A DNA stretch of 64,000 nucleotides from Cylicocyclus nassatus (GCA_958299035.1 CATQJL010000305.1:36283733-36347732); one strand, 5' to 3'. Shown: positions 42,645 to 53,902, counted from the stretch's first letter. Notes: generated by a model from the letters alone, not told the origin. Numbers and translations: made by a program.

Positions 42645-42716
42645 AGCAGCGTGGCGCAGTGGAAGCGTGCTGGGCCCATAACCCAGAGGTCGGTGGATCG
42701 AAACCACTCGCTGCTA
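42645..42716 (+). tRNA. tRNA-iMet: tRNA-iMet (CAT)
   Basis: Consensus sequence. Confidence 0.97.
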
Positions 42717-42948
42717 ATTCTTTTGCACTTGTGTAGTAAACGATCCATGACTTGTGCTTGAAATTCTTATATAGAAATTAAAGGATTTGGAGTCTGACCA
42801 GGGTTTTTTCTAAGAGCGGGATTCGTGCCTTGGTTCAAAGAGTCATAACGGCGGCAAATAGCACAGCGCCACGCGCATCCTTCTGTCATTTTCTAGATGA
42901 TGTTATGTTGTATGTATGTTTAGAACGTTCGCCTAGTACAAATCCGTC

Positions 42949-43020
42949 AGCAGCGTGGCGCAGTGGAAGCATGCTGGGCCCATAACCCAGAGGACGGTGG
43001 ATCGGAACCACTCGCTGCTA
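42949..43020 (+). tRNA. tRNA-iMet: tRNA-iMet (CAT), G24A/T47A/A58G
   Basis: A58G subfamily. Confidence 0.62.
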
Positions 43021-43256
43021 ATTCTTTTGCACTTGTGTAGTAAACGATCCATGACTGGTGCTTGAAGCCCTTATATAGAAATTAAAGGATTTGGAGTCTG
43101 ACCAGGGTTTTTTCTAAGAGCGGGATTCGAGCCTTGGTCCAAAGAGTCATAACGGCGACAAATAGCACTGCGCCACGCGCATCCTTCTGTCAGTTTCTAC
43201 ATGATGTTATGTTGTATGTATGTTTAGAACGTTCGCCTAGTATGTTCAATTCCGTC

Positions 43257-43328
43257 AGCAGCGTGGCGCAATGGAAGCGTGCTGGGCCCATAACCCACAG
43301 GTCGGTGGATCGAAACCACTCGCTGCTA
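43257..43328 (+). tRNA. tRNA-iMet: tRNA-iMet (CAT), G15A/G43C
   Basis: G15A changes the A box and the 15-48 contact; G43C breaks 27-43. Confidence 0.7.
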
Positions 43329-43531
43329 ATTCTTTTGCACTTGTGTAGTAAACGATCCATGACTGGTGCTTGAAGCCCTTATATAGAAATTAGAAGATTT
43401 GGAGTCTGACCAGGGTTTTTTCTAGGAGCGGGTTTCGAGCCTTGGTCCAAAGAGTCATAACGGCGACAAATAGCCTGCATGGTATGTTTTATGTATGTTT
43501 AGAACGTTCGCCTAGTATGTTTAATTCCGTC

Positions 43532-43603
43532 AGCAGCGTGGCGCAGTGGAAGCGTGCTGGGCCCATAACCCAGAGGTCGGTGGATCGAAACCACTCGCTG
43601 CTA
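43532..43603 (+). tRNA. tRNA-iMet: tRNA-iMet (CAT)
   Basis: Consensus sequence; the spacer after it has a small TATA-rich insertion near 43657. Confidence 0.97.
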
Positions 43604-43811
43604 ATTCTTTTGCACTTGTGTAGTAAACGATCCATGACTGGTGCTTGAAACCCTTATATATAATAGAAATTAGAAGATTTGGAGTCTGACCAGGGTTTTT
43701 TCTAGGAGCGGGTTTCGAGCCTTGGTCCAAAGAGTCATAACGGCGACAAATAGCCTGCATGTTATGTTGTATGTATGTTTAGAACGTTCGCCTAGTATGT
43801 TTAATTCCGTC

Positions 43812-43883
43812 AGCAGCGTGGCGCAGTGGAAGCGTGCTGGGCCCATAACCCAGAGGTCGGTGGATCGAAACCACTCGCTGCTA
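43812..43883 (+). tRNA. tRNA-iMet: tRNA-iMet (CAT)
   Basis: Consensus sequence. Confidence 0.97.
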
Positions 43884-44122
43884 ATTCTTTTGCACTTGTG
43901 TAGTAAACGATCCATGACTGGTGCTTGAAGCCCTTATATAGAAATTAAAGGATTTGGAGTCTGACCAGGGTTGTTTTTTCTAAGAGCGGGATTCGAGCCT
44001 TGGTCCAAAGAGTCATAACGGCGACAAATAGCACTGCGCCACGCGCATCCTTCTGTCATTTTCTAGATGACGTTATGTTGTATGTATGTTTAGAACGTTC
44101 GCCTAGCATGTTTAATTCCGTC

Positions 44123-44194
44123 AGCAGCGTGGCGCAGTGGAAGCGTGCTGGGCCCATAACCCAGAGATCGGTGGATCGAAACCACTCGCTGCTA
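44123..44194 (+). tRNA. tRNA-iMet: tRNA-iMet (CAT), G46A
   Basis: G46A in the variable loop. Confidence 0.85.
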
Positions 44195-44398
44195 ATTCTT
44201 TTGCACTTGTGTAGTAAACGATCCATGACTGGGGCTTGAAGCCCTTATATAGAAATTAAAGGATTTGGAGTCTGACCAGGGTTTTTTCTAGGAGCGGGTT
44301 TCGAGCCTTGGTCCAAAGAGTCATAACGGCGAGAAATAGCACTGCATGTTATGTTGTATGTATGTTTAGAACGTTCGCCTAGTATGTTTAATTCCGTC

Positions 44399-44470
44399 AG
44401 CAGCGTGGCGCAGTGGAAGCGTGCTGGGCCCATAACCCAGAGGTCGGTGGATTGAAACCACTCGCTGCTA
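44399..44470 (+). tRNA. tRNA-iMet: tRNA-iMet (CAT), C56T
   Basis: C56T removes the conserved partner of G19 and changes the B box. Followed by T7. Confidence 0.7.
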
Positions 44471-44674
44471 ATTTTTTTGCACTTGTGTAGTAAACGATCC
44501 ATGACTGGTGCTTGAAGCCCTTATATAGGAATTAGAAGATTTGGAGTCTGACCAGGGTTTTTTCTAAGAGCGGGATTCGAGCCTTGGCCCAAAGAGTCAT
44601 AACGGCGAGAAATAGCACTGCATGTTATGTTGTATGTATGTTTAGAACGTTCGCCTAGTATGTTTAATTCCGTC

Positions 44675-44746
44675 AGCAGCGTGGCGCAGTGGAAGCGTGC
44701 TGGGCCCATAACCCAGAGCTCGGTGGATCGAAACCACTCGCTGCTA
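44675..44746 (+). tRNA. tRNA-iMet: tRNA-iMet (CAT), G46C
   Basis: G46C in the variable loop. Confidence 0.85.
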
Positions 44747-44977
44747 ATTCTTTTGCACTTGTGTAGTAAACGATCCATGACTGGTGCTTGAAGCCCTTAT
44801 ATAGTAATTAAAGGATTTGGAGTCTGACCAGGGTTTTTTCTAAGAATTCGAGCCTTGGTTCAAAGAGTCATAACGGCGGCAAATAGCACTGCGCCACGCG
44901 CATCCTTCTGTCATTTTCTAGATGATGTTATGTTGTATGTATGTTTAGAACGTTCGCCTAGCCTGTTTAATTCCGTC

Positions 44978-45049
44978 AGCAGCGTGGCGCAGTGGAAGCG
45001 TGCTTGGCCCATAACCCAGAGGTCGGTGGATTGAAACCACTCGCTGCTA
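44978..45049 (+). tRNA. tRNA-iMet: tRNA-iMet (CAT), G29T/C56T
   Basis: G29T breaks one initiator G-C pair; C56T in the T loop. Confidence 0.6.
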
Positions 45050-45252
45050 ATTCTTTTGCACTTGTGTAGTAAACGATCCATGACTGGTGCTTGAAGCCCT
45101 TATATAGAAATTAGAAGATTTGGAGTCTGACCAGGGTTTTTTCTAGGAGCGGGTTTCGAGCCTTGGTCCAAAGAGTCATAACGGCGACAAATATCCTGCA
45201 TGTTATGTTGTATGTATGTTTAGAACGTTCGCCTAGTATGTTTAATTCCGTC

Positions 45253-45324
45253 AGCAGCGTGGCGCAGTGGAAGCGTGCTGGGCCCATAACCCAGAGGTCG
45301 GTGGATCGAAACCACTCGCTGCTA
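45253..45324 (+). tRNA. tRNA-iMet: tRNA-iMet (CAT)
   Basis: Consensus sequence. Confidence 0.97.
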
Positions 45325-45528
45325 ATTCTTTTGCACTTGTGTAGTAAACGATCCATGACTGGTGCTTGAAGCCCTTATATAGAAATTAGAGGATTTGGAG
45401 TCTGACCAGGGTTTTTTCTAAGAGCGGGATTCGAGCCTTGGCCCAAAGAGTCATAACGGCGACAAATAGCACTGCATGTTATGTTGTATGTATGTTTAGA
45501 ACGTTCGCCTAGTATGTTTAATTCCGTC

Positions 45529-45600
45529 AGCAGCGTGGCGCAGTGGAAGCGTGCTGGGCCCATAACCCAGAGGTCGGTGGATTGAAACCACTCGCTGCTA
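45529..45600 (+). tRNA. tRNA-iMet: tRNA-iMet (CAT), C56T
   Basis: C56T in T loop and B box. Confidence 0.7.
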
Positions 45601-45827
45601 ATTCTTTTGCACTTGTGTAGTAAACGATCCATGACTGGTGCTTGAAGCCCTTATATAGGAATTAGAAGATTTGGAGTCTGACCAGGGTTTTTTCTAAGAA
45701 TTCGAGCCTTGGTTCAAATAGTCATAACGGCGGCAAATAGCACTGCGCCACGCGCATCCTTCTGTCATTTTCTAGATGATGTTATGTTGTGTGTATGTTT
45801 AGAACTTTCGCCTAGTACAATTCTGTC

Positions 45828-45899
45828 AGCAGCGTGGCGCAGTGGAAGCATGCTGGGACCATAACCCAGAGGTCGGTGGATCGGAACCACTCGCTGCTA
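45828..45899 (+). tRNA. tRNA-iMet: tRNA-iMet (CAT), G24A/C32A/A58G
   Basis: A58G subfamily with C32A in the anticodon loop. Confidence 0.6.
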
Positions 45900-46103
45900 A
45901 TTCTTTTGCACTTGTGTAGTAAACGATCCATGACTGGTGCTTGAAGCCCTTATATAGAAATTAAAGGATTTGGAGACTGACCAGGGTTCTTTCTAAGAGC
46001 GGGATTCGAGCCTTGGTCCAAAGAGTCATAACGGCGAGAAATAGCACTGCATGTTATGTTGTATGTATGTTTAGAACGTTCGCCTAGTATGTTTAATTCT
46101 GTC

Positions 46104-46175
46104 AGCAGCGTGGCGCAGTGGAAGCATGCTGGGCCCATAACCCAGAGGTCGGTGGATCGAAACCACTCGCTGCTA
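46104..46175 (+). tRNA. tRNA-iMet: tRNA-iMet (CAT), G24A
   Basis: G24A breaks pair 11-24. Confidence 0.85.
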
Positions 46176-46414
46176 ATTCTTTTGCACTTGTGTAGTAAAC
46201 GATCCATGACTGGTGCTTGAAGCCCTTATATAGAAATTAAAGGATTTGGAGTCTGACCAGGGTTGTTTTTTCTAAGAGCGGGATTCGAGCCTTGGTCCAA
46301 AGAGTCATAACGGCGACAAATAGCACTGCGCCACGCGCATCCTTCTGTCATTTTCTAGATGACGTTATGTTGTATGTATGTTTAGAACGTTCGCCTAGCA
46401 TGTTTAATTCCGTC

Positions 46415-46486
46415 AGCAGCGTGGCGCAGTGGAAGCGTGCTGGGCCCATAACCCAGAGGTCGGTGGATCGAAACCACTCGCTGCTA
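46415..46486 (+). tRNA. tRNA-iMet: tRNA-iMet (CAT)
   Basis: Consensus sequence. Confidence 0.97.
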
Positions 46487-46689
46487 ATTCTTTTGCACTT
46501 GTGTAGTAAACGATCCATGACTGGGGCTTGAAGCCCTTATATAGAAATTAGAAGATTTGGAGTCTGACCAGGGTTTTTTCTAGGAGCGGGTTTCGAGCCT
46601 TGGTCCAAAGAGTCATAACGGCGACAAATAGCCTGCATGTTATGTTGTATGTATGTTTAGAACGTTCGCCTAGTATGTTTAATTCCGTC

Positions 46690-46761
46690 AGCAGCGTGGC
46701 GCAGTGGAAGCGTGCTGGGCCCATAACCCAGAGGTCGGTGGATCGAAACCACTCGCTGCTA
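46690..46761 (+). tRNA. tRNA-iMet: tRNA-iMet (CAT)
   Basis: Consensus sequence. Confidence 0.97.
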
Positions 46762-46964
46762 ATTCTTTTGCACTTGTGTAGTAAACGATCCATGACTGGG
46801 GCTTGAAGCCCTTATATAGAAATTAAAGGATTTGGAGTCTGACCAGGGTTTTTTCTAGGAGCGGGTTTCGAGCCTTGGTCCAAAGAGTCATAACGGCGAC
46901 AAATAGCCTGCATGTTATGTTGTATGTATGTTTAGAACGTTCGCCTAGTATGTTTAATTCCGTC

Positions 46965-47036
46965 AGCAGCGTGGCGCAGTGGAAGCGTGCTGGGCCCATA
47001 ACCCAGAGGTCGGTGGATCGAAACCACTCGCTGCTA
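46965..47036 (+). tRNA. tRNA-iMet: tRNA-iMet (CAT)
   Basis: Consensus sequence. Confidence 0.97.
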
Positions 47037-47239
47037 ATTCTTTTGCACTTGTGTAGTAAACGATCCATGACTGGTGCTTGAAGCCCTTATATAGAAATTA
47101 AAGGATTTGGAGTCTGACCAGGGTTTTTACTAAGAGTGGGATTCGAGCCTTGGTCCAAAGAGTCATAACGGCGACAAATAGCCTGCATGTTATGTTGTAT
47201 GTATGTTTAGAACGTTCGCCTAGTATGTTTAATTCCGTC

Positions 47240-47311
47240 AGCAGCGTGGCGCAGTGGAAGCGTGCTGGGCCCATAACCCAGAGGTCGGTGGATCGAAACC
47301 ACTCGCTGCTA
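47240..47311 (+). tRNA. tRNA-iMet: tRNA-iMet (CAT)
   Basis: Consensus sequence. Confidence 0.97.
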
Positions 47312-47546
47312 ATTCTTTTGCACTTGGTAGTAAACGATCCATGACTGGTGCTTGAAGCCCTTATATAGAAATTAAAGGATTTGGAGTCTGACCAGGGTTT
47401 TTTCCAAGAGCGGGATTCGAGCCTTGGTTCAAAGAGTCATAACGGCGACAAATTGCACTGCGCCACGCGCATTCTTCTGTCATTTTCTAGATGATGTTAT
47501 GTTGTATGTATGTTTAGAACGTTCGCCTAGCATGTTTAATTCCGTC

Positions 47547-47618
47547 AGCAGCGTGGCGCAGTGGAAGCGTGCTGGGCCCATAACCCAGAGGTCGGTGGAT
47601 TGAAACCACTCGCTGCTA
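47547..47618 (+). tRNA. tRNA-iMet: tRNA-iMet (CAT), C56T
   Basis: C56T; followed by T7. Confidence 0.7.
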
Positions 47619-47822
47619 ATTTTTTTGCACTTGTGTAGTAAACGATCCATGACTGGTGCTTGAAGCCCTTATATAGGAATTAGAAGATTTGGAGTCTGAC
47701 CAGGGTTTTTTCTAAGAGCGGGATTCGAGCCTTGGCCCAAAGAGTCATAACGGCGAGAAATAGCACTGCATGTTATGTTGTATGTATGTTTAGAACGTTC
47801 GCCTAGTATGTTTAATTCCGTC

Positions 47823-47894
47823 AGCAGCGTGGCGCAGTGGAAGCGTGCTGGGCCCATAACCCAGAGCTCGGTGGATCGAAACCACTCGCTGCTA
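47823..47894 (+). tRNA. tRNA-iMet: tRNA-iMet (CAT), G46C
   Basis: G46C in the variable loop. Confidence 0.85.
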
Positions 47895-48125
47895 ATTCTT
47901 TTGCACTTGTGTAGTAAACGATCCATGACTGGTGCTTGAAGCCCTTATATAGTAATTAAAGGATTTGGAGTCTGACCAGGGTTTTTTCTAAGAATTCGAG
48001 CCTTGGTTCAAAGAGTCATAACGGCGGCAAATAGCACTGCGCCACGCGCATCCTTCTGTCATTTTCTAGATGATGTTATGTTGTATGTATGTTTAGAACG
48101 TTCGCCTAGCCTGTTTAATTCCGTC

Positions 48126-48197
48126 AGCAGCGTGGCGCAGTGGAAGCGTGCTTGGTCCATAACCCAGAGGTCGGTGGATTGAAACCACTCGCTGCTA
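48126..48197 (+). tRNA. tRNA-iMet: tRNA-iMet (CAT), G29T/C32T/C56T
   Basis: G29T, C32T and C56T; its partner at 53053 lacks C32T. Confidence 0.58.
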
Positions 48198-48400
48198 ATT
48201 CTTTTGCACTTGTGTAGTAAACGATCCATGACTGGTGCTTGAAGCCCTTATATAGAAATTAGAAGATTTGGAGTCTGACCAGGGTTTTTTCTAGGAGCGG
48301 GTTTCGAGCCTTGGTCCAAAGAGTCATAACGGCGACAAATATCCTGCATGTTATGTTGTATGTATGTTTAGAACGTTCGCCTAGTATGTTTAATTCCGTC

Positions 48401-48472
48401 AGCAGCGTGGCGCAGTGGAAGCGTGCTGGGCCCATAACCCAGAGGTCGGTGGATTGAAACCACTCGCTGCTA
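48401..48472 (+). tRNA. tRNA-iMet: tRNA-iMet (CAT), C56T
   Basis: C56T in T loop and B box. Confidence 0.7.
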
Positions 48473-48699
48473 ATTCTTTTGCACTTGTGTAGTAAACGAT
48501 CCATGACTGGTGCTTGAAGCCCTTATATAGGAATTAGAAGATTTGGAGTCTGACCAGGGTTTTTTCTAAGAATTCGAGCCTTGGTTCAAATAGTCATAAC
48601 GGCGGCAAATAGCACTGCGCCACGCGCATCCTTCTGTCATTTTCTAGATGATGTTATGTTGTGTGTATGTTTAGAACTTTCGCCTAGTACAATTCTGTC

Positions 48700-48771
48700 A
48701 GCAGCGTGGCGCAGTGGAAGCATGCTGGGCCCATAACCCAGAGGTCGGTGGATCGGAACCACTCGCTGCTA
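48700..48771 (+). tRNA. tRNA-iMet: tRNA-iMet (CAT), G24A/A58G
   Basis: A58G subfamily. Confidence 0.65.
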
Positions 48772-48975
48772 ATTCTTTTGCACTTGTGTAGTAAACGATC
48801 CATGACTGGTGCTTGAAGCCCTTATATAGAAATTAAAGGATTTGGAGACTGACCAGGGTTCTTTCTAAGAGCGGGATTCGAGCCTTGGTCCAAAGAGTCA
48901 TAACGGCGAGAAATAGCACTGCATGTTATGTTGTATGTATGTTTAGAACGTTCGCCTAGTATGTTTAATTCTGTC

Positions 48976-49047
48976 AGCAGCGTGGCGCAGTGGAAGCATG
49001 CTGGGCCCATAACCCAGAGGTCGGTGGATCGAAACCACTCGCTGCTA
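48976..49047 (+). tRNA. tRNA-iMet: tRNA-iMet (CAT), G24A
   Basis: G24A breaks pair 11-24. Confidence 0.85.
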
Positions 49048-49274
49048 ATTCTTTTGCACTTGTGTAGTAAACGATCCATGACTGGTGCTTGAAGCCCTTA
49101 TATAGAAATTAAAGGATTTGGAGTCTGACCAGGGTTTTTTCTAAGAATTCGAGCCTTGGTTCAAAGAGTCATAACGGCGGCAAATAGCACTGCGCCACGC
49201 GCATCCTTCTGTCATTTTCTAGATGATGTTATGTTGTATGTATGTTTAGAACGTTCGCCTAGTACAATTCCGTC

Positions 49275-49346
49275 AGCAGCGTGGCGCAGTGGAAGCATGC
49301 TGGGCCCATAACCCAGAGGTCGGTGGATCGGAACCACTCGCTGCTA
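49275..49346 (+). tRNA. tRNA-iMet: tRNA-iMet (CAT), G24A/A58G
   Basis: A58G subfamily. Confidence 0.65.
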
Positions 49347-49549
49347 ATTCTTTTGCACTTGTGTAGTAAACGATCCATGACTGGTGCTTGAAGCCCTTAT
49401 ATAGAAATTAGAAGATTTGGAGTCTGACCAGGGTTTTTTCTAGGAGCGGGTTTCGAGCCTTGGTCCAAAGAGTCATAACGGCGACAAATATCCTGCATGT
49501 TATGTTGTATGTATGTTTAGAACGTTCGCCTAGTATGTTTAATTCCGTC

Positions 49550-49621
49550 AGCAGCGTGGCGCAGTGGAAGCGTGCTGGGCCCATAACCCAGAGGTCGGTG
49601 GATTGAAACCACTCGCTGCTA
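49550..49621 (+). tRNA. tRNA-iMet: tRNA-iMet (CAT), C56T
   Basis: C56T in T loop and B box. Confidence 0.7.
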
Positions 49622-49848
49622 ATTCTTTTGCACTTGTGTAGTAAACGATCCATGACTGGTGCTTGAAGCCCTTATATAGGAATTAGAAGATTTGGAGTCT
49701 GACCAGGGTTTTTTCTAAGAATTCGAGCCTTGGTTCAAATAGTCATAACGGCGGCAAATAGCACTGCGCCACGCGCATCCTTCTGTCATTTTCTAGATGA
49801 TGTTATGTTGTGTGTATGTTTAGAACTTTCGCCTAGTACAATTCTGTC

Positions 49849-49920
49849 AGCAGCGTGGCGCAGTGGAAGCATGCTGGGCCCATAACCCAGAGGTCGGTGG
49901 ATCGGAACCACTCGCTGCTA
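49849..49920 (+). tRNA. tRNA-iMet: tRNA-iMet (CAT), G24A/A58G
   Basis: A58G subfamily. Confidence 0.65.
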
Positions 49921-50124
49921 ATTCTTTTGCACTTGTGTAGTAAACGATCCATGACTGGTGCTTGAAGCCCTTATATAGAAATTAAAGGATTTGGAGACTG
50001 ACCAGGGTTCTTTCTAAGAGCGGGATTCGAGCCTTGGTCCAAAGAGTCATAACGGCGAGAAATAGCACTGCATGTTATGTTGTATGTATGTTTAGAACGT
50101 TCGCCTAGTATGTTTAATTCTGTC

Positions 50125-50196
50125 AGCAGCGTGGCGCAGTGGAAGCATGCTGGGCCCATAACCCAGAGGTCGGTGGATCGAAACCACTCGCTGCTA
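50125..50196 (+). tRNA. tRNA-iMet: tRNA-iMet (CAT), G24A
   Basis: G24A breaks pair 11-24. Confidence 0.85.
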
Positions 50197-50423
50197 ATTC
50201 TTTTGCACTTGTGTAGTAAACGATCCATGACTGGTGCTTGAAGCCCTTATATAGAAATTAAAGGATTTGGAGTCTGACCAGGGTTTTTTCTAAGAATTCG
50301 AGCCTTGGTTCAAAGAGTCATAACGGCGGCAAATAGCACTGCGCCACGCGCATCCTTCTGTCATTTTCTAGATGATGTTATGTTGTATGTATGTTTAGAA
50401 CGTTCGCCTAGTACAATTCCGTC

Positions 50424-50495
50424 AGCAGCGTGGCGCAGTGGAAGCATGCTGGGCCCATAACCCAGAGGTCGGTGGATCGGAACCACTCGCTGCTA
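50424..50495 (+). tRNA. tRNA-iMet: tRNA-iMet (CAT), G24A/A58G
   Basis: A58G subfamily. Confidence 0.65.
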
Positions 50496-50731
50496 ATTCT
50501 TTTGCACTTGTGTAGTAAACGATCCATGACTGGTGCTTGAAGCCCTTATATAGAAATTAAAGGATTTGGAGTCTGACCAGGGTTCTTTCTAAGAGCGGGT
50601 TTCGAGCCTTGGTCCAAAGAGTCATAACGGCGACAAATAGCACTGCGCCACGCGCATCCTTCTGTCAGTTTCTACATGATGTTATGTTGTATGTATGTTT
50701 AGAACGTTCGCCTAGTATGTTTAATTCCGTC

Positions 50732-50803
50732 AGCAGCGTGGCGCAGTGGAAGCGTGCTGGGCCCATAACCCAGAGGTCGGTGGATCGAAACCACTCGCTG
50801 CTA
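50732..50803 (+). tRNA. tRNA-iMet: tRNA-iMet (CAT)
   Basis: Consensus sequence. Confidence 0.97.
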
Positions 50804-51030
50804 ATTCTTTTGCACTTGTGTAGTAAACGATCCATGACTGGTGCTTGAAGCCCTTATATAGAAATTAAAGGATTTGGAGTCTGACCAGGGTTTTTTCTAA
50901 GAATTCGAGCCTTGGTTCAAAGAGTCATAACGGCGGCAAATAGCACTGCGCCACGCGCATCCTTCTGTCATTTTCTAGATGATGTTATGTTGTATGTATG
51001 TTTAGAACGTTCGCCTAGTACAATTCCGTC

Positions 51031-51102
51031 AGCAGCGTGGCGCAGTGGAAGCATGCTGGGCCCATAACCCAGAGGTCGGTGGATCGGAACCACTCGCTGC
51101 TA
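51031..51102 (+). tRNA. tRNA-iMet: tRNA-iMet (CAT), G24A/A58G
   Basis: A58G subfamily; sits at the junction of the two 4,927-bp copies. Confidence 0.65.
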
Positions 51103-51341
51103 ATTCTTTTGCACTTGTGTAGTAAACGATCCATGACTGGTGCTTGAAGCCCTTATATAGAAATTAAAGGATTTGGAGTCTGACCAGGGTTGTTTTTTCT
51201 AAGAGCGGGATTCGAGCCTTGGTCCAAAGAGTCATAACGGCGACAAATAGCACTGCGCCACGCGCATCCTTCTGTCATTTTCTAGATGACGTTATGTTGT
51301 ATGTATGTTTAGAACGTTCGCCTAGCATGTTTAATTCCGTC

Positions 51342-51413
51342 AGCAGCGTGGCGCAGTGGAAGCGTGCTGGGCCCATAACCCAGAGGTCGGTGGATCGAAA
51401 CCACTCGCTGCTA
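51342..51413 (+). tRNA. tRNA-iMet: tRNA-iMet (CAT)
   Basis: Consensus sequence. Confidence 0.97.
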
Positions 51414-51616
51414 ATTCTTTTGCACTTGTGTAGTAAACGATCCATGACTGGGGCTTGAAGCCCTTATATAGAAATTAGAAGATTTGGAGTCTGACCAGGG
51501 TTTTTTCTAGGAGCGGGTTTCGAGCCTTGGTCCAAAGAGTCATAACGGCGACAAATAGCCTGCATGTTATGTTGTATGTATGTTTAGAACGTTCGCCTAG
51601 TATGTTTAATTCCGTC

Positions 51617-51688
51617 AGCAGCGTGGCGCAGTGGAAGCGTGCTGGGCCCATAACCCAGAGGTCGGTGGATCGAAACCACTCGCTGCTA
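51617..51688 (+). tRNA. tRNA-iMet: tRNA-iMet (CAT)
   Basis: Consensus sequence. Confidence 0.97.
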
Positions 51689-51891
51689 ATTCTTTTGCAC
51701 TTGTGTAGTAAACGATCCATGACTGGGGCTTGAAGCCCTTATATAGAAATTAAAGGATTTGGAGTCTGACCAGGGTTTTTTCTAGGAGCGGGTTTCGAGC
51801 CTTGGTCCAAAGAGTCATAACGGCGACAAATAGCCTGCATGTTATGTTGTATGTATGTTTAGAACGTTCGCCTAGTATGTTTAATTCCGTC

Positions 51892-51963
51892 AGCAGCGTG
51901 GCGCAGTGGAAGCGTGCTGGGCCCATAACCCAGAGGTCGGTGGATCGAAACCACTCGCTGCTA
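51892..51963 (+). tRNA. tRNA-iMet: tRNA-iMet (CAT)
   Basis: Consensus sequence. Confidence 0.97.
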
Positions 51964-52166
51964 ATTCTTTTGCACTTGTGTAGTAAACGATCCATGACTG
52001 GTGCTTGAAGCCCTTATATAGAAATTAAAGGATTTGGAGTCTGACCAGGGTTTTTACTAAGAGTGGGATTCGAGCCTTGGTCCAAAGAGTCATAACGGCG
52101 ACAAATAGCCTGCATGTTATGTTGTATGTATGTTTAGAACGTTCGCCTAGTATGTTTAATTCCGTC

Positions 52167-52238
52167 AGCAGCGTGGCGCAGTGGAAGCGTGCTGGGCCCA
52201 TAACCCAGAGGTCGGTGGATCGAAACCACTCGCTGCTA
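52167..52238 (+). tRNA. tRNA-iMet: tRNA-iMet (CAT)
   Basis: Consensus sequence. Confidence 0.97.
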
Positions 52239-52473
52239 ATTCTTTTGCACTTGGTAGTAAACGATCCATGACTGGTGCTTGAAGCCCTTATATAGAAATT
52301 AAAGGATTTGGAGTCTGACCAGGGTTTTTTCCAAGAGCGGGATTCGAGCCTTGGTTCAAAGAGTCATAACGGCGACAAATTGCACTGCGCCACGCGCATT
52401 CTTCTGTCATTTTCTAGATGATGTTATGTTGTATGTATGTTTAGAACGTTCGCCTAGCATGTTTAATTCCGTC

Positions 52474-52545
52474 AGCAGCGTGGCGCAGTGGAAGCGTGCT
52501 GGGCCCATAACCCAGAGGTCGGTGGATTGAAACCACTCGCTGCTA
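52474..52545 (+). tRNA. tRNA-iMet: tRNA-iMet (CAT), C56T
   Basis: C56T; followed by T7. Confidence 0.7.
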
Positions 52546-52749
52546 ATTTTTTTGCACTTGTGTAGTAAACGATCCATGACTGGTGCTTGAAGCCCTTATA
52601 TAGGAATTAGAAGATTTGGAGTCTGACCAGGGTTTTTTCTAAGAGCGGGATTCGAGCCTTGGCCCAAAGAGTCATAACGGCGAGAAATAGCACTGCATGT
52701 TATGTTGTATGTATGTTTAGAACGTTCGCCTAGTATGTTTAATTCCGTC

Positions 52750-52821
52750 AGCAGCGTGGCGCAGTGGAAGCGTGCTGGGCCCATAACCCAGAGCTCGGTG
52801 GATCGAAACCACTCGCTGCTA
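52750..52821 (+). tRNA. tRNA-iMet: tRNA-iMet (CAT), G46C
   Basis: G46C in the variable loop. Confidence 0.85.
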
Positions 52822-53052
52822 ATTCTTTTGCACTTGTGTAGTAAACGATCCATGACTGGTGCTTGAAGCCCTTATATAGTAATTAAAGGATTTGGAGTCT
52901 GACCAGGGTTTTTTCTAAGAATTCGAGCCTTGGTTCAAAGAGTCATAACGGCGGCAAATAGCACTGCGCCACGCGCATCCTTCTGTCATTTTCTAGATGA
53001 TGTTATGTTGTATGTATGTTTAGAACGTTCGCCTAGCCTGTTTAATTCCGTC

Positions 53053-53124
53053 AGCAGCGTGGCGCAGTGGAAGCGTGCTTGGCCCATAACCCAGAGGTCG
53101 GTGGATTGAAACCACTCGCTGCTA
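53053..53124 (+). tRNA. tRNA-iMet: tRNA-iMet (CAT), G29T/C56T
   Basis: G29T and C56T. Confidence 0.6.
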
Positions 53125-53327
53125 ATTCTTTTGCACTTGTGTAGTAAACGATCCATGACTGGTGCTTGAAGCCCTTATATAGAAATTAGAAGATTTGGAG
53201 TCTGACCAGGGTTTTTTCTAGGAGCGGGTTTCGAGCCTTGGTCCAAAGAGTCATAACGGCGACAAATATCCTGCATGTTATGTTGTATGTATGTTTAGAA
53301 CGTTCGCCTAGTATGTTTAATTCCGTC

Positions 53328-53399
53328 AGCAGCGTGGCGCAGTGGAAGCGTGCTGGGCCCATAACCCAGAGGTCGGTGGATTGAAACCACTCGCTGCTA
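53328..53399 (+). tRNA. tRNA-iMet: tRNA-iMet (CAT), C56T
   Basis: C56T in T loop and B box. Confidence 0.7.
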
Positions 53400-53626
53400 A
53401 TTCTTTTGCACTTGTGTAGTAAACGATCCATGACTGGTGCTTGAAGCCCTTATATAGGAATTAGAAGATTTGGAGTCTGACCAGGGTTTTTTCTAGGAAT
53501 TCGAGCCTTGGTTCAAATAGTCATAACGGCGGCAAATAGCACTGCGCCACGCGCATCCTTCTGTCATTTTCTAGATGATGTTATGTTGTGTGTATGTTTA
53601 GAACTTTCGCCTAGTACAATTCTGTC

Positions 53627-53698
53627 AGCAGCGTGGCGCAGTGGAAGCATGCTGGGCCCATAACCCAGAGGTCGGTGGATCGGAACCACTCGCTGCTA
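53627..53698 (+). tRNA. tRNA-iMet: tRNA-iMet (CAT), G24A/A58G
   Basis: A58G subfamily. Confidence 0.65.
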
Positions 53699-53902
53699 AT
53701 TCTTTTGCACTTGTGTAGTAAACGATCCATGACTGGTGCTTGAAGCCCTTATATAGAAATTAAAGGATTTGGAGACTGACCAGGGTTCTTTCTAAGAGCG
53801 GGATTCGAGCCTTGGTCCAAAGAGTCATAACGGCGAGAAATAGCACTGCATGTTATGTTGTATGTATGTTTAGAACGTTCGCCTAGTATGTTTAATTCTG
53901 TC

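Larger units (their letters stand above)
48401..50698 (+). repeat. 1,149-bp four-gene block, two copies
   Basis: Order C56T, G24A/A58G, G24A, G24A/A58G at 48401-49549 and 49550-50698. Nested inside the 4,927-bp block and seen again at 53328. Confidence 0.8.
46164..51090 (+). repeat. 4,927-bp, 17-gene block, copy 1
   Basis: Seventeen genes from 46415 to 51031 have the same spacing and subtype order as 51342 to 55958, at a constant offset of 4,927 bp. I noted only about three differences between copies (near 48149/53076, 53497 and 55200). A 1,149-bp four-gene block is itself doubled inside (48401-49549 and from 49550). Confidence 0.9.
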
